A DNA stretch of 64,000 nt, from assembly GCA_020726505.1 (NCBI GenBank), contig JAHLEZ010000005.1, positions 1,798,001 to 1,862,000 on the forward strand. The letters are read 5' to 3'. This DNA comes from Leptodontidium sp. MPI-SDFR-AT-0119 (taxonomy: Eukaryota > Ascomycota > Leotiomycetes > Helotiales > Leptodontidiaceae). Numbering within the stretch: the first letter of the stretch is position 1; each line of letters opens with the position of its first letter. Positions 1-11,953 of the stretch are shown here, in pieces. Below the pieces are notes generated by a model, which was given only the letters and a program-made list of their open reading frames with translations, was not told the DNA's origin and did no database searches. The translations under genes were made by a program, and so were the position numbers.

Positions 1-662
<662 letters not shown>

Positions 663-2263
663 ATCACGGTCGACTGGCCCCCACCTCGTCTTTACGAACA
701 TGCTACAAAGCAAGCAGTGTTCTGTTTGTGTACGTACAAAACATCATGAGAAGTTCAGAGAATCAGCAAGGGGATGCAAATCCGGGTGGGTGTTGAGCGC
801 GACACATTTGTACCGTAGACTTGCATTAGACTCTGATATGAATGCAAAGACGATTGATATGACAACGATGGCTTTTTGGGAAGGGAGTTTTGCGTTGGCT
901 CATCTTGCGAATGTTGTGTGATATCATAGGCAAACCTGGAAGGCTTTCCCATGTGGCCGCTTATTTTTACTTCAAAGCCTTGGCCCATTTTATCTCCGTT
1001 TGCCGTCAGCGGGAGACGAGATGAGACAAGTCTACTCGAGTAGTCAGGATCAGAACCCAAACATGCTACCCGGATTTGAATGCTGATCTAATATCAGATT
1101 AGCCCTTTCCCTCCTTGTTTTCACTTGCTCGCTCTATCGCACTCGTATTTCGGAAGAAGCTTCAAGCACACAGATCACAAATTAAAGCATTTACCCATTG
1201 CAGTTGCAAATCCAAATCCAGGATGTCGATGTCGCTGTCGCACTCGTATTTCGCACAGCAGTGTGTAGTGCAGCTTCTTCATGTCTGGCTTCTCCAAAAA
1301 TCACTTCTTGGTAATTAGCCGTTGCAGCCTCCATCCAGCCAAAGATCCAAGAGCGAGCTCGAGGGTCGCACACCTGCCTTATCTACCTTACCTTGAAGGA
1401 ATGCCCTGCAGCTTTCATGTGCGTCAGTACTTTTCTCAGGTTGGACGAGTTTGGTCCAAATGTCTCGACGCCGGACTCTGTGTGGGATGTCCGGTGGATG
1501 AGAAAAGCGGCGTTGTAGGATTTGCGTGTTATTTTGAGTTGTTGCTTTGGGTGTTATGGACCTCAACCTACTTTTTAGAAATTATTGAAATTTAAGAGCA
1601 AGATGGAGTTGCTCGATAGGTATCCATCTGTCTTATTTTTATCAAGTTCCTATTTTCCTTCGACTTTCAGAATGATGCTGGAATAAGCATACTCCTTCAC
1701 TAACTCCTTCCTAGTGCCGCCTCAACCAAACCCGGCAAATCGACACTTCAAACGTCCGACCCTTGGCATCATTACCCCCTTCTAATTGGCTCGAAAATGA
1801 ACGACTTAAGCCACATCGGTCTCGCGTCTTCCAAACGCCGATTTCTTCGATCTTTACCCAGCGGAAAGGGTGTGCTGTTGGTTGACCACAGTCTTGAGGT
1901 GCATAAGATCCTCGGGGCTTGTTCTTGCGTCGAAGGACCAATTTACGAGTGGCAGATTGGGCAGGGTTGATCATGGCGTGGTGTGGTGGGCTGAAGGATA
2001 AAGAGAGCGTCGTTCGCTGTTTTAATGGGGCTTTGTTTACTTCGGTACCTACAAACTGCATTCACACCACATCACAACTTGAGATTCCGCGGAAGTTACG
2101 ATCGTTCGGGAATACCTCACTTGTGTATGTGACACACAACGGATACTGGCTAGGCTATTGAAAACACATCAAAGAGCGACGGTGTCTGAATCGAATTCGG
2201 TACATAGGAACGTTTTGACGTCTCACCACCAGTGATCTGATACTTAAAACCCGAGGCCTCACG
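663..2263. other. Gene-free stretch between the PP2A and DUF3112 genes
   Basis: I see no convincing coding region here. The short open frames on both strands (the longest is about 115 codons on the minus strand near 1711-2061) lack family motifs and a coherent splice context. It probably holds the PP2A 3' UTR and the promoter and leader of the gene starting at 2264. Confidence 0.5.
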
Positions 2264-3574
2264 ATGTCGTCTTCATCTGGAGCAGTAAGTTCCCTCCTCT
2301 CGAATTCAGCCCACGCAATCCTCACACAGCTGCAGACAATGTCACAACGTCCTCAACCTCCACAACCTCACCACCCTCCTTACCCGCCACCCATGGCAGG
2401 GCTTGGAGGCGTGCCCACCAAAACACTCGACGTTCCCATCACCTCCGTGTTCCTCTTTCTCTTCGTCCTCGGCGCTGCAGCACACATGACAATCCTCCAA
2501 GTCAACATGAAGCGCGGCCACAAATTCATCATATCCGCCCTTCTCTTCGGCTTCTGCATGGCCCGGATAACAGCCTGCACCATGCGCCTGGTATTCAACA
2601 GCTACCCACGCAACGTATCCATCATGATCGCCGCTCAGGTCTTCCTCGCTGGCGGCGTCCTCCTCCTCTTCATCATCAATCTCATCTTCACGCAACGAGT
2701 GATCAGAGCAACTCATCCCAAATGGGCATGGAGCAAATCCCTCTCTCTCGCTTTCAAAATCTACTACGTCTCTATCGTGCTGCTACTTATAGCGCTCATC
2801 TTCTGCACCGTGCAGGCCTTCTACACCCTCGACACTAATATCCGGCGGATCGATAGGGACATCCAACTCCTCGGCGCGACTTACTTCGCCGTTGCAGCTT
2901 TCCTACCCATCCCTCTACTGACCATAAACTTCCTCATCCCAAGACCCAAATCTGGCCCTTCTTTTCCTTATCGCCGAGTCGATAAATTCGGCACCGGTAG
3001 TTTCAGAACTAAGATCTGCATCCTGCTCTTCTCATCCGCCATCCTAACTTTCGGAGCTGCGTTCCGGGCTGGAATAGCGTATGTCCCACGCCCACGCAAC
3101 GATCCAGCGTGGTACCACTCCAAAGCGTGTTTCTACATTGTGAATTTCGCGGTGGAGATCGTAGTCGTGGCGCTCTATGCTGTGATGAGAATTGATAAGA
3201 GATTCCATGTTCCGGATGGGAGTAAGGGACCTGGTGATTATCGCGGGAGGAAGGAGGAAGGTGAGGAGGGTGGGGAGGCAAGTAAGGGGTTCTTGGGCGG
3301 GATTAATACTGAGGAGGAGGCTTTCGGGGAGGCTGAGGGAGGAGAGAAGTGGGAGGATGTGGAGATGAGGAAGTTGGCTTTGGTTGGGGGGGGGAGTACG
3401 AGACCTAGTACGGCGGGTTTGGAAAAGCCAGCTTATGTGCTTGTTGCGGGCGAGGATATGAGGTTGAGTCGGGTTCCGACGCTGAAGATGAGTAGTGAGG
3501 AGAGAAGGAAAGTTTCGAGTGAGACTTCTGTTAAGCAAACTAAGCTCGCTCGCTCAAGGTATTATGGTACATAG
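2264..3574 (+). CDS. DUF3112-type seven-transmembrane protein (GPCR-like)
   Basis: A 436-residue single-frame protein with a Pro/Gln-rich N-terminus (about residues 25-50), then seven hydrophobic segments at roughly 58-80, 86-105, 120-142, 163-185, 203-223, 250-270 and 287-308. It ends in a hydrophilic Gly/Glu-rich tail of about 120 residues. The segment ATHPKWAW after helix 3, the long extracellular loop before helix 5 and the PRPRNDPAWYHSKACFY motif before helix 7 match my memory of the fungal DUF3112 family, often labelled 'family C-like GPCR'. No ligand or signalling role is established for the family. The ATG at 2264 is the first in frame. An in-frame GTAAGT...CACACAG stretch (about 2286-2330, 45 bp) could be an optional intron removing 15 residues of the disordered N-terminus. 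The tail contains Ser/Thr clusters that could be phosphorylated (inference). Confidence 0.75.
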   Translation: MSSSSGAVSSLLSNSAHAILTQLQTMSQRPQPPQPHHPPYPPPMAGLGGVPTKTLDVPITSVFLFLFVLGAAAHMTILQVNMKRGHKFIISALLFGFCMARITACTMRLVFNSYPRNVSIMIAAQVFLAGGVLLLFIINLIFTQRVIRATHPKWAWSKSLSLAFKIYYVSIVLLLIALIFCTVQAFYTLDTNIRRIDRDIQLLGATYFAVAAFLPIPLLTINFLIPRPKSGPSFPYRRVDKFGTGSFRTKICILLFSSAILTFGAAFRAGIAYVPRPRNDPAWYHSKACFYIVNFAVEIVVVALYAVMRIDKRFHVPDGSKGPGDYRGRKEEGEEGGEASKGFLGGINTEEEAFGEAEGGEKWEDVEMRKLALVGGGSTRPSTAGLEKPAYVLVAGEDMRLSRVPTLKMSSEERRKVSSETSVKQTKLARSRYYGT

Positions 3575-6280
3575 CTGGCTTACAGGACAGAGCTTGGAAG
3601 GGGATGGTTCTTTGTAGTCTTTTTGATTTGTGTATGGGTTTAGCATTGCGTTCGGCGTTGCATTGGGAGGATACCTTGTCAGATGAGTTTGCATTTCAAG
3701 TGCTGATTATCGACTTATCTTGAAAATATAAAGTCAAAAAAACACAAATGTTACTTCGGAGATCAATTAGATTTTAATACTCATCTCGTAAACATATTTA
3801 TCTGGCGACTTTAATCTTTTCAACCCATCTGTCCTCGTCCTCTCACTTTTATTACTCAACCTGTGCTTCGAAAACAAAAGGAAAGGAACGACGTATATTA
3901 CGCAATAGATAAAGAGTTTGGGTTGACGGAAATAGCTTAGTCCTGGGGAATGCTTACACCACCACTACCAAATGGTCAGGGGGACACGATTACCCTCCTT
4001 CAATGTATCATTACAACTGCTTCTTTATTAGTAAAGTTGAAGTTCTCCAATCGTACTATAAGAGGCAAAGAGAATGAACGCAACAGGGCATGAGATAGCC
4101 GAAATTTAAAAAGCACTATCTTCCGTGTGTTCATGCTAACAATATCCAGTCCAAGCTTCCCCAATCCATTCCCTTTCCCTTTCTAAAAGCGCCATCATCT
4201 CGTTCGAGCTTAGGTATTGGTCACTATCGTGTTTCCCACGACACATTAGGAATTGTCCGCCAAAATGTTAGGGTAGAACTGTAGGATAGGCATTCAATGG
4301 ATGAACGTACACAGCGCCGATCGTCCAATACAACTTGGAATGGATTGGAGACGGAGTTGGGTCTTGATTGGTTGCCTGGTGGAATTTTTTGGTGTTTATT
4401 TAATCCACTATCAACAAGAGTGGGGACAACTGGATAGAGTTAAGAGATGACTCCGAGCTGCATGTAGTTTAGGCAGCAACTTCTCGCCCTTCCATTCCAC
4501 CTTTGCTGGGCCGCCCAAAGTTTCGGGCAAAGTAACGGTTGATGAGCCAGGAAGGAAGGTTTTTAGTTAACTGCGTGTCAACATCGAGTTCCGGCTTCAA
4601 GCAAGCTGCGTCGAATCAAAGACGACCAGTTTCCCAACTCTCTCGCATATATGTACTGTTTAGACAGTATAAATGGCAGGTATAGAATTGGACTTCATGC
4701 TTTCCGCAGCCTGCTTCCTGGATTGAGTATGAACTGCGTGGGCTCAACGAGTATGTCGTCGAATTCATTCGGTAGGATGCTGGCTGTTTGAAGGTCATTG
4801 CAAAGCAGGAAGGAGCCAGAACCAGCTGGGACCGGGGGAATGATCGAAGGCTTTCTCCTACAAGCAGCCTTGTATTGCACATTTTGCTCAAATGGCTCTA
4901 GGACTCTGTCATAAAAGCCTAATTTCCTGGGGTCGAGGTAAACCCTCCTTACATATGCCAGATTCTAGAAGTTCTGGTTATTCAGAGTTGCCGACAGCCT
5001 GTCGTCGACCTGTTCGGCGGCCGCAAACCTTACAACCCTCTCTACATATCCCTTCCGCTCCTGCCACCTTTGCCTTGTTTCTTTATCCAATGACTCCCCA
5101 TTCTCATCGTGATTCTAAGACGCATCCATTAGGAAAGGTGCCATCTCCAAGAAAAGGAGAAATTCTACTAGCGCCCATGGCACTGTCCATCCCCCTTCCT
5201 AATCGATAACGCCGAGGATCTCATATCTTTGATTAACGATAATGTTGCTATGAAGAAAATCTTGGTGCGATACTGGAAATAGTCCACAGTCGCAGGTTGA
5301 AATTCGTTTAGCTATCGCCCTAACTGTGAGAGGAAACTCGAATTTCCGTCCTTGATTTCGAAAATTTTGTATGAGCAGCCTATACGTTAAAGAACGCTGT
5401 CCCACCGTCGTTGAGGGCTAAAGCGTAGTGTCGAAGCGCATCCCAATTTGTTGCCTGATACAGTTGTCTTCTAAACATCGGGAAGGAGAATCCTTAGGGT
5501 AGAAGTCAGTAAGTACCCTTTCAGTTCTGTTCGGGAAAAGTTTGGGGATGCCGCGAGGACAATTCCATGCTGGGCGAGGATGTGCCTAAGAGGTAGTAGT
5601 CAAATGATGAAAGTAACGAATGCCAGTACCTAGCAGCCTGTTCGTGCCAAAATTCGAAATATCATGCTATTACAAGGTCCATAAGAGGTTGTGGACGACT
5701 TTCTTTTGGAGGTAATTCTCAGGGTCAACAGCATTCCCGTAGGCTTCTTTACATACTAATATTCATTTAGCACAGGCCTCAAAAAAGAAAAAAAAAAGGG
5801 GGGGGGGGGGGGAACAGTTGTAACCTTATTCAAACCAAAGCCAAGTATTTCAAAACTTCGCTGTGAAGGCTGTACGTTCGAGGAGTGAGGATTGCCGCTA
5901 AATGCAAGGCAGTTACTGTGCCCAAACATTGGGGGCACAGCCGAGCCAATTACACTCCACACCCCTCCTTCATTTCCCCCACTACGACTAACAGGACTTT
6001 AGTCTGACAGGGAGTGGTTTTATTAACATAGCAAGAGCTTAGTACAAATCAGGAACTAGCTCATCGGCTATCTTGCACTAGTGAGCTACGCCCTTGTTCA
6101 AATTGATAAAAACACCTCTGATTTGGTTAATATTTGAAAGCGCAGGTGATTTCATAACCACACACCAAATCCTGCACACAGCCCTCATTTGGCCGTGCCA
6201 TCAACCGCCTGGCCCTCAAGCAGACAAAGATTGATACCGACGCACCACCCAGCAATCGCATCCAGAGAATCGAGTCCAAG
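3575..6280. other. 2.7 kb gene-free stretch with a purine homopolymer tract
   Basis: No supported gene. The longest plus frame (4892-5209, 105 codons) has no recognisable motif and low-complexity Pro/Ser composition, so I do not call it. The stretch includes a polyadenine run joined to a run of 15 guanines at 5781-5812. The last few hundred bases before 6281 are the likely promoter and leader of the FAR1-type gene. Confidence 0.5.
5781..5812 (+). repeat. Homopurine tract: A-rich run followed by 15 consecutive G
   Basis: Sixteen adenines interrupted by one G (5781-5797) are followed directly by 15 guanines (5798-5812). It is a pure purine strand that could form triplex or quadruplex DNA, and it is also prone to length error in sequencing. 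Confidence 0.9.
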
Positions 6281-7866
6281 ATGTCGTTGACGCCACAGGA
6301 CAACGCGAGAGCTCAATTCTCGAGCGCAAATGCGGGTGCTGGCCGTCAACACGTCTTTCAAGTCCAGCCAAACCTTCCAGCTCCCTCACCGGCGCAGCAA
6401 CAGGTTCAACAGCAGCAACAGCGTGCGTTTAACAGACCGACTCATGGCGGTATTCGTCCACCAGGCCAGCAACAAGGTCAACAGATTCTCCAGCACAAGT
6501 CGCCCTACACTACCCCATACGCCCAAAACAATACCCAAGTCGGACCTCCTCGTCAGAATGGCAGTGTTGGAGTTGGAGTCTCTGCGGAGCAGCAGATTGC
6601 TCAAGGTGTCTTGAGCAATGCATCTGCTGCTTCTGGCACCAATACCCCGCAACGTCGACCTCCTCCTCTGGGAACGACAATTCATATGCCTCCTCATGGA
6701 ACACCTCAATCCCAACCCATGAGCGTCAATCATGCTATGAACCCGATGAACCCGGCTGCCATCCAGCAAATCCAACGACAGACCCAGAATGCCTCGCCCT
6801 CTCTACAAAACATCAGTGCCCAACGACCTCCCATGACTGTTTCCCCCGTCAATTCGAACCTTGGAAATAGACCTCAGGATAGCTCTCCAGATGCTAATGC
6901 ACAGGACATGTCAATGATTGATCCTCAACTTGCTATCGATCAACAGCTCACTGAGCAGGCCAATAATGCCATGATGGCTGCAAGTCCTACCAACCCTCAA
7001 GTTGTGCAAGGAGATATGCTCTCTGCTCCTCCAGGTGGAAGCTTCCCAACTTTCGAAGCCCTCTTTTCATATGCACAAGCACATGCTCTCGCCCATGGCT
7101 ACGCATTCGTCATTGGTCGGTCGAAGCGTGACAACAGAGGATTGAAGAAGGTCTTTCTCATCTGCGATCGTGGCGGAACCAATAAGGAGAAAGTCCCTGG
7201 AGAGCAACGTCAACGCAAGACCAAGTCTCGTAAATGTGGCTGTGATTTTGGCGTTTATGGACTGGAGAACAAGACTACTTGGATCCTGCGAGCTCGTATC
7301 GATGGCGAACATTTGGCACATAACCATCCACCTAGTGAGAGTCGGACCGAGCATCCAGGTGCACGCAAGCTGGACCCAAAGGCCATTGCGGCTGTGAAGG
7401 CTCTTGAGGAAAATGGTAAGATTCTCTTTGTGCTCAGCGTATATAATCACTAATAAGTGCAGGCGTCTCCGTCAAAGAAACTCTCGAGATTCTCCACCGT
7501 GAGAACCCATCAGTCCGCTATCTCCCCCGCGATATCTACAACGCCCGCGCCGCCATCAAGCGTGATCCCTCCCGTGTTGAAGCCACCGCCATGGAGCAGC
7601 TTCCTACTTTCTACAAGAAGCCGCCTCTGACCTTCGAGGAGAAGCTTCGCGCCGAGCTCCGCACCGAAGTAGCCAACGCCCAAGCCGAGACCGAGAAGAC
7701 CAAGGAAGCATGGCGCAAGGAGGTAGAAGAGCTGAAAGACCAGATCCGTCAGAAGGACAAGCAGATCCAGAAGTTCGAGATGTTCATCGATATTTGCAAC
7801 CAACGTGTGATGGTGCAACGCGATCGATTGACTGATGAAGGCGCGGAGGGTAGTGCCACTGGATGA
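6281..7866 (+). CDS. FAR1-type zinc-binding domain protein (transposase-derived regulator)
   Basis: A two-exon gene (6281-7415, 7463-7866; 47-bp intron with GTAAGA...GTGCAG) gives 512 residues. The first ~250 residues are Gln/Pro/Asn-rich low complexity with a run of glutamines near residue 45, typical of an activation region. Residues ~253-365 resemble a FAR1 DNA-binding domain, the WRKY-GCM1 zinc fold of Mutator-like transposases: it starts FPTFEALFSYAQAHALAHGY, carries Cys in FLICDRGG and RKCGCDFGVYG, and ends with paired His in LAHNHPPSE. Residues ~435-490 form a charged heptad-like coiled coil. Such proteins are domesticated from MULE transposases; no DDE catalytic domain is present here, so it is a regulator rather than a transposon. 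Target genes are unknown. Confidence 0.8.
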
Positions 7867-8773
7867 AAGTGTTTTTTCTTTGCCATGCATACATTAATGA
7901 GCGTTTCTTGCTTGGAGTCTCAAAACTGGGGTGTGTTTCTTGGCTCATCTTGCTTCCACCAGGAGAGGAGTATTTGGTTGATGACGAGATGGGCATGCAT
8001 AGCAGCGTTTGGGTTTTCTTTGAAGGGAGTTCTGGAATCACCTGTCTGTTCTGGTGCTAGAGTTATTCTGAATGGCGTTGGAGGATGGTTGAGTGTTAGT
8101 GTAGGGTCAAAGATATTGCCTTCACACTCTTGTGGGTGGCAGTGTGAGAAGCATCTGTATCGCATGCGATAAGTGAGTTGGAATAAGCATGGCATCTGGC
8201 TAGCATGTTTGGGCTAAGAAAGGGAAGAAGGGAAGAAGAACGAAGGAGGGCTACATGTTCGCTGGCTGGTTGATACCCGCACCGAAAGCCTGGCAGGGTG
8301 AGAAACGGGGAGGAGATATCAAAAATTGAGAAACAAGAAATAAGAAACTAATGAATACACAAATGTAGACACTGTCTATGGATACATACCAAGAACCATA
8401 CCATCATCCGTCTGCTGGGCCTTACCCGAAAAGTGACGCCCGTACCCAAGGCCTGGACTCCAGATGCCAGCCGCGCTGGTGAACTTCCAGCTTTGTAAGC
8501 CCCAAAATGCTTAGCGCTCGCTTAAAAAAAAGTTTTGTTGCACGTCGCAAAATTTGAGGGCAGTATTCACATCCCAAAGAGGTAATTTTTCAGATCTCCT
8601 AATCTGTTATAGCGCGGATCGATTGATTCCCTCCACAACAAGCATGCAGAAATATGGGGAGCTGGTATTTGAGGAATAGGTGTTTATCCATTTCAGAATC
8701 GAATTCAGACACTATATAGTCCAAGTGGCTATTGCAAAGAGAGTAAGGATGGGAGGGAGTGGTCAAACTAGAT
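7867..8773. other. Convergent 3' region between the FAR1-type gene and TYW1
   Basis: The two flanking genes converge here. Only short frames without motifs are present. It probably holds both 3' UTRs. Confidence 0.5.
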
Positions 8774-11149
8774 CTAGATCTCCATAACCTCACCCTGCTT
8801 CTCTGTCAAGGCAACCTTATTCTTCCCCTTCCTAAACACCCTCTCATCCCTCGGATCGAAACCCCCATTCCCCCACGTAGCCCACTCTGGGGTCTCGGGA
8901 CCCATGTAGTCCTCTGGCCTAAACTCCTCACCACTCTCCAAACACTCAAAGAACTTCTGATAATCAATCCGCGTATGCCACTTCCCCTCTACCCTGAATC
9001 GTTCACTCGCGAGTAAGATACAACAGCTGTGCGCATGTTCGGCAGCTATCCCGTATCCGAGACCGCGGCGTGCGAGAGCAGCGTTGAGAGCTTCCACGAA
9101 GGCGCATACTTCTTCGTAGAAAGGCACGTTTTGCATCGTTAGACCTGCACCCGCGGATGAGGACGTGCCGCAGTACGTTACGCCTTTTACTTCGACGAAG
9201 CAAGGGAGGCCTTTTTCGACGAGGGCTGCGTAGCCTTCTGCTTCGTCTTCGATGTTGAAGCCCTTCACGAGCGTGAGGCGGAAGACGGTTCGTTGCTCGA
9301 AGCGCCGCTCTCGTAGGATGTCGAGGCAGCGGTTAAAGCGTTCCCAGAAATCGCGGTGGAGAGGCCGGTCGATCTTGCGGAGGGATTCGCGGTTCGAGGC
9401 GTCGATCGAGACGTAGAGTTGTGTGACTGGCTTGAGGGTCGCGAGTTGGTCTGGGTGTTGCGCGTTACAGACTAGGAAGGAGGATATGTGCTCTTTGTGA
9501 AGCATGGCTGTGAATTCGTTGATGTGTGGGTAGAAGATAGGCTCGCCAACTAGGGAGAGAGCACAATGCCTGATGCGCATGGCTTCGGCGAAACGCTCAG
9601 CACGTACACCGGGCACGCCGCGCATCATTTTGATCTTTTGGTAGTGGCCTGCTTTGACGCCGTCGAAGATCATCTCTGGAGGATCAACTTTCCAGCGCCA
9701 GGTTGTTCCAACTGGGTTAGTTCCGTGGCGCCAGCAGAAGACGCATTTGTTGGAGCAAGATAGTGAAGGCGTTGTCTCCATGCATTGATGAGAAGCAATG
9801 CCGTAGAAGGAGTATTTGTAACATGAACCTCTGCCTCGAAGGGCCGATTTGGTCCACCTACATATCTTAACACCAGAATGGGATCCCACTATAGAATAGC
9901 CCTGTTTAGTTAGTGCCGTATAAGTTGGCGAGTTCTTGGGCACCATCTCCTTGATGACCGTGGCAGCTTTCGACACGGGCTTCTTGCTGTATGTTGTGAA
10001 ATCCAATTCCAGCTCCTCCAGGTCGGCCTCTGGGATCTCGGTTTTGTTCAAAGTATTTCCAATGTCTTCAAGATCATTCAAAGCTTCTTTCTTCTGGACC
10101 TTGGTTTTTCTTTGAGCAACTTTTTGCTCGTCGAAAAGCACATCCTCTTCCTCTTCCTCTTCCTCATCCACGTCTTCTACGTCACTCTCCACAGCATCTC
10201 CACTTCCAACAACTCCCTCTCCTAAAGATCCTGTTGCTGCGACATGACCCAACACCTCTACGACGCCTTCTTTCCATTCTGCAAGTCGGTCTGCAGCGTC
10301 CTTTTTAGTATCACCCATCCCCAATGGAAAAGCCCGTTTCCTCCCCGTTAACTTCGCCATCCACTTATCCACATCTCTAGCCTGGGAACAAAATCCCTCA
10401 TCCTCAGTCGGCCAACCTTCTCTGTCCCCGAATCCAAAAACCGAATATCCCAAAAGTGGTGAAAGAGGCGCGGTGTCTATCCTGAAATCATTGTGCGTTT
10501 CTTGTAAATGTTCGAGGAAATTGTCGAGTACGGTGTCGATATTATAGGTGGGTAGGAGAAGCAAATAAAAGTATTGGGCTTCGGAATCCGGCTTCGGCGG
10601 ATTGATAAAATACTCATCGTAATCTATATACGACAGGTCGAGTATTTCTGGCTTCAAAAAAGTGGCAGAGGTTGTTTCCCCAAGCTTCTTCGTGTTCTGT
10701 GCAAGACCCTCTGTGAAAACTTTGGCAGTTTTCTCGGTCGTGCCAGTTAAAGACGAAAAGAATACCAGCACTTGGATCTTTTGTTCGGTTGGTTTTATAT
10801 CCTCCTGGGAAGATTTCCTTTTCTTGAGCCCACCCACAATCCTTCTGGGAACCTTCTCTGCAACTGGTTTCTTCTCGGTCGGGGCTGGTTTCTCTTTCAA
10901 GGCTGGTAACGCTGGGGAAATCGGCGGCGTATCTGTAATCTTGTATCGAGGGAATCTCAGATGCAAATATGTTCGAACAATTATAAGAGCTATCACCGTC
11001 GTGAGTATAATTGGGATTCGATAAATGTGCCAGACAGCTACAACATCTATTAAAACCTGGTCAGCTTGACTTTGCGCGGTCAAAGGAAGATGCATACCAG
11101 CAATTTCAAATGGCAGCAGAGGCTGCAGTGTCCAAGTATCGTGAGCCAT
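8774..11149 (-). CDS. TYW1: tRNA 4-demethylwyosine synthase TYW1
   Basis: TYW1 is the radical-SAM enzyme that condenses N1-methylguanosine-37 of tRNA-Phe with pyruvate to form 4-demethylwyosine, the tricyclic core of wybutosine. The frame is 791 codons, or 774 residues if the likely 51-bp in-frame intron 11047-11097 (GTATGC...GCTGAC...TTAATAG) is removed. In order: a hydrophobic anchor (~residues 28-47, IPIILTTVIALIIV), placing it at the ER membrane as in yeast; a flavodoxin domain starting VLVFFSSLTGTTEKTA (FMN loop); a Glu/Asp-rich linker (~310-345); a radical-SAM core with the CX3CX2C cluster motif in LSCSNKCVFCWRHGTNP (~435); and the C-terminal WY_D-like region ending before EVMEI. The length fits yeast Tyw1 (810). 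It ends in a convergent region with the upstream plus-strand gene. Very confident on family; the start ATG at 11149 is the only reasonable one. Confidence 0.95.
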   Translation of the reverse strand: MAHDTWTLQPLLPFEIAGMHLPLTAQSQADQVLIDVVAVWHIYRIPIILTTVIALIIVRTYLHLRFPRYKITDTPPISPALPALKEKPAPTEKKPVAEKVPRRIVGGLKKRKSSQEDIKPTEQKIQVLVFFSSLTGTTEKTAKVFTEGLAQNTKKLGETTSATFLKPEILDLSYIDYDEYFINPPKPDSEAQYFYLLLLPTYNIDTVLDNFLEHLQETHNDFRIDTAPLSPLLGYSVFGFGDREGWPTEDEGFCSQARDVDKWMAKLTGRKRAFPLGMGDTKKDAADRLAEWKEGVVEVLGHVAATGSLGEGVVGSGDAVESDVEDVDEEEEEEEDVLFDEQKVAQRKTKVQKKEALNDLEDIGNTLNKTEIPEADLEELELDFTTYSKKPVSKAATVIKEMVPKNSPTYTALTKQGYSIVGSHSGVKICRWTKSALRGRGSCYKYSFYGIASHQCMETTPSLSCSNKCVFCWRHGTNPVGTTWRWKVDPPEMIFDGVKAGHYQKIKMMRGVPGVRAERFAEAMRIRHCALSLVGEPIFYPHINEFTAMLHKEHISSFLVCNAQHPDQLATLKPVTQLYVSIDASNRESLRKIDRPLHRDFWERFNRCLDILRERRFEQRTVFRLTLVKGFNIEDEAEGYAALVEKGLPCFVEVKGVTYCGTSSSAGAGLTMQNVPFYEEVCAFVEALNAALARRGLGYGIAAEHAHSCCILLASERFRVEGKWHTRIDYQKFFECLESGEEFRPEDYMGPETPEWATWGNGGFDPRDERVFRKGKNKVALTEKQGEVMEI
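11047..11097 (-). other. Likely in-frame intron of TYW1
   Basis: Fifty-one bases bounded by GTATGC and TTAATAG with a GCTGAC branch site. The length is a multiple of three and contains no stop, so it also reads as 17 codons. Splicing joins ...FEIA to DVVAVWH just before the membrane anchor. Confidence 0.7.
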
Positions 11150-11953
11150 TTTGTTGTTCTGTTTCTGTGTCGTCGCAAGGCATGCATGGACTCGAGGGGA
11201 GTTTGGAGGGGAAGAATTTCGTGGGGCAGCAGCCTATCATCCCTGCTGGTTGGCATGGGCTGCAGAGTAGCGCTAGCGGACACAAGTCCGCTTCAGGGGA
11301 GAGGAGCTCTTCGCCTCGCCTCGCTTCGTTTCATCATCTCCTTCATTCATAAAAAGCTTCACGCTATCCCAAGGCTCAAAATGTTGTCAACGAAAAGGGG
11401 CTCAATAGTGATCATACTGATAGTTCTCCCACGTGCCTGTCTTGGAAGCAAGAAACCGTCATGCCCATCTTGGCGCTTCGAAGTTCTACACCGGGTACGG
11501 GCATTGATTTGTTCGTAATCCCGAACAGCTCACTTTCACTGGCAGTCAATGGACGACATGTGAGACTTTCGAATTCTCACCAAAATCTGACGGGAGGGTC
11601 CGGAGTACAATATCTCTAAGACTTACAAATTACGGTTAACCATTGGCCTCACAGCTTTGTGAAAGTTAGCTAGTATGGCCCAGCCCTCTACTTTCAAGCT
11701 ACTAATGGGAAGTTGCCTCAATTCAGCAGCTCGCTGCGCAGTCCCCAAATAGGAGGTTTCAGTGGCCCTTACCGTATCTTAATGTTGCGCAGCGCGTATA
11801 TTTTGGGGGCTGAAGGGCAAGTACCCGACGAGTTCGTGTCTGTTCTTGGCTGACAGCTTACGTGAGGGATGCTATCTGTTTTTATGTCAACAAAGTACTT
11901 TCTATCTCCCCCATTTATTTTGGCTCCACATTTCTACTTTCTTGTGAGTGTTT
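11150..11953. other. Divergent promoter region between TYW1 and the 2EXR gene
   Basis: Head-to-head 5' ends flank this 0.8 kb. No coding frame with motifs is present. A GTGAGT...TTTCAG pair at about 11944-11979 could be a very short 5' leader intron of the downstream gene. Confidence 0.5.

Noticed and set aside
4892..5209. 105-codon plus frame in the 3575-6280 gap
   Set aside because: No homology, low-complexity composition and no splice partner.
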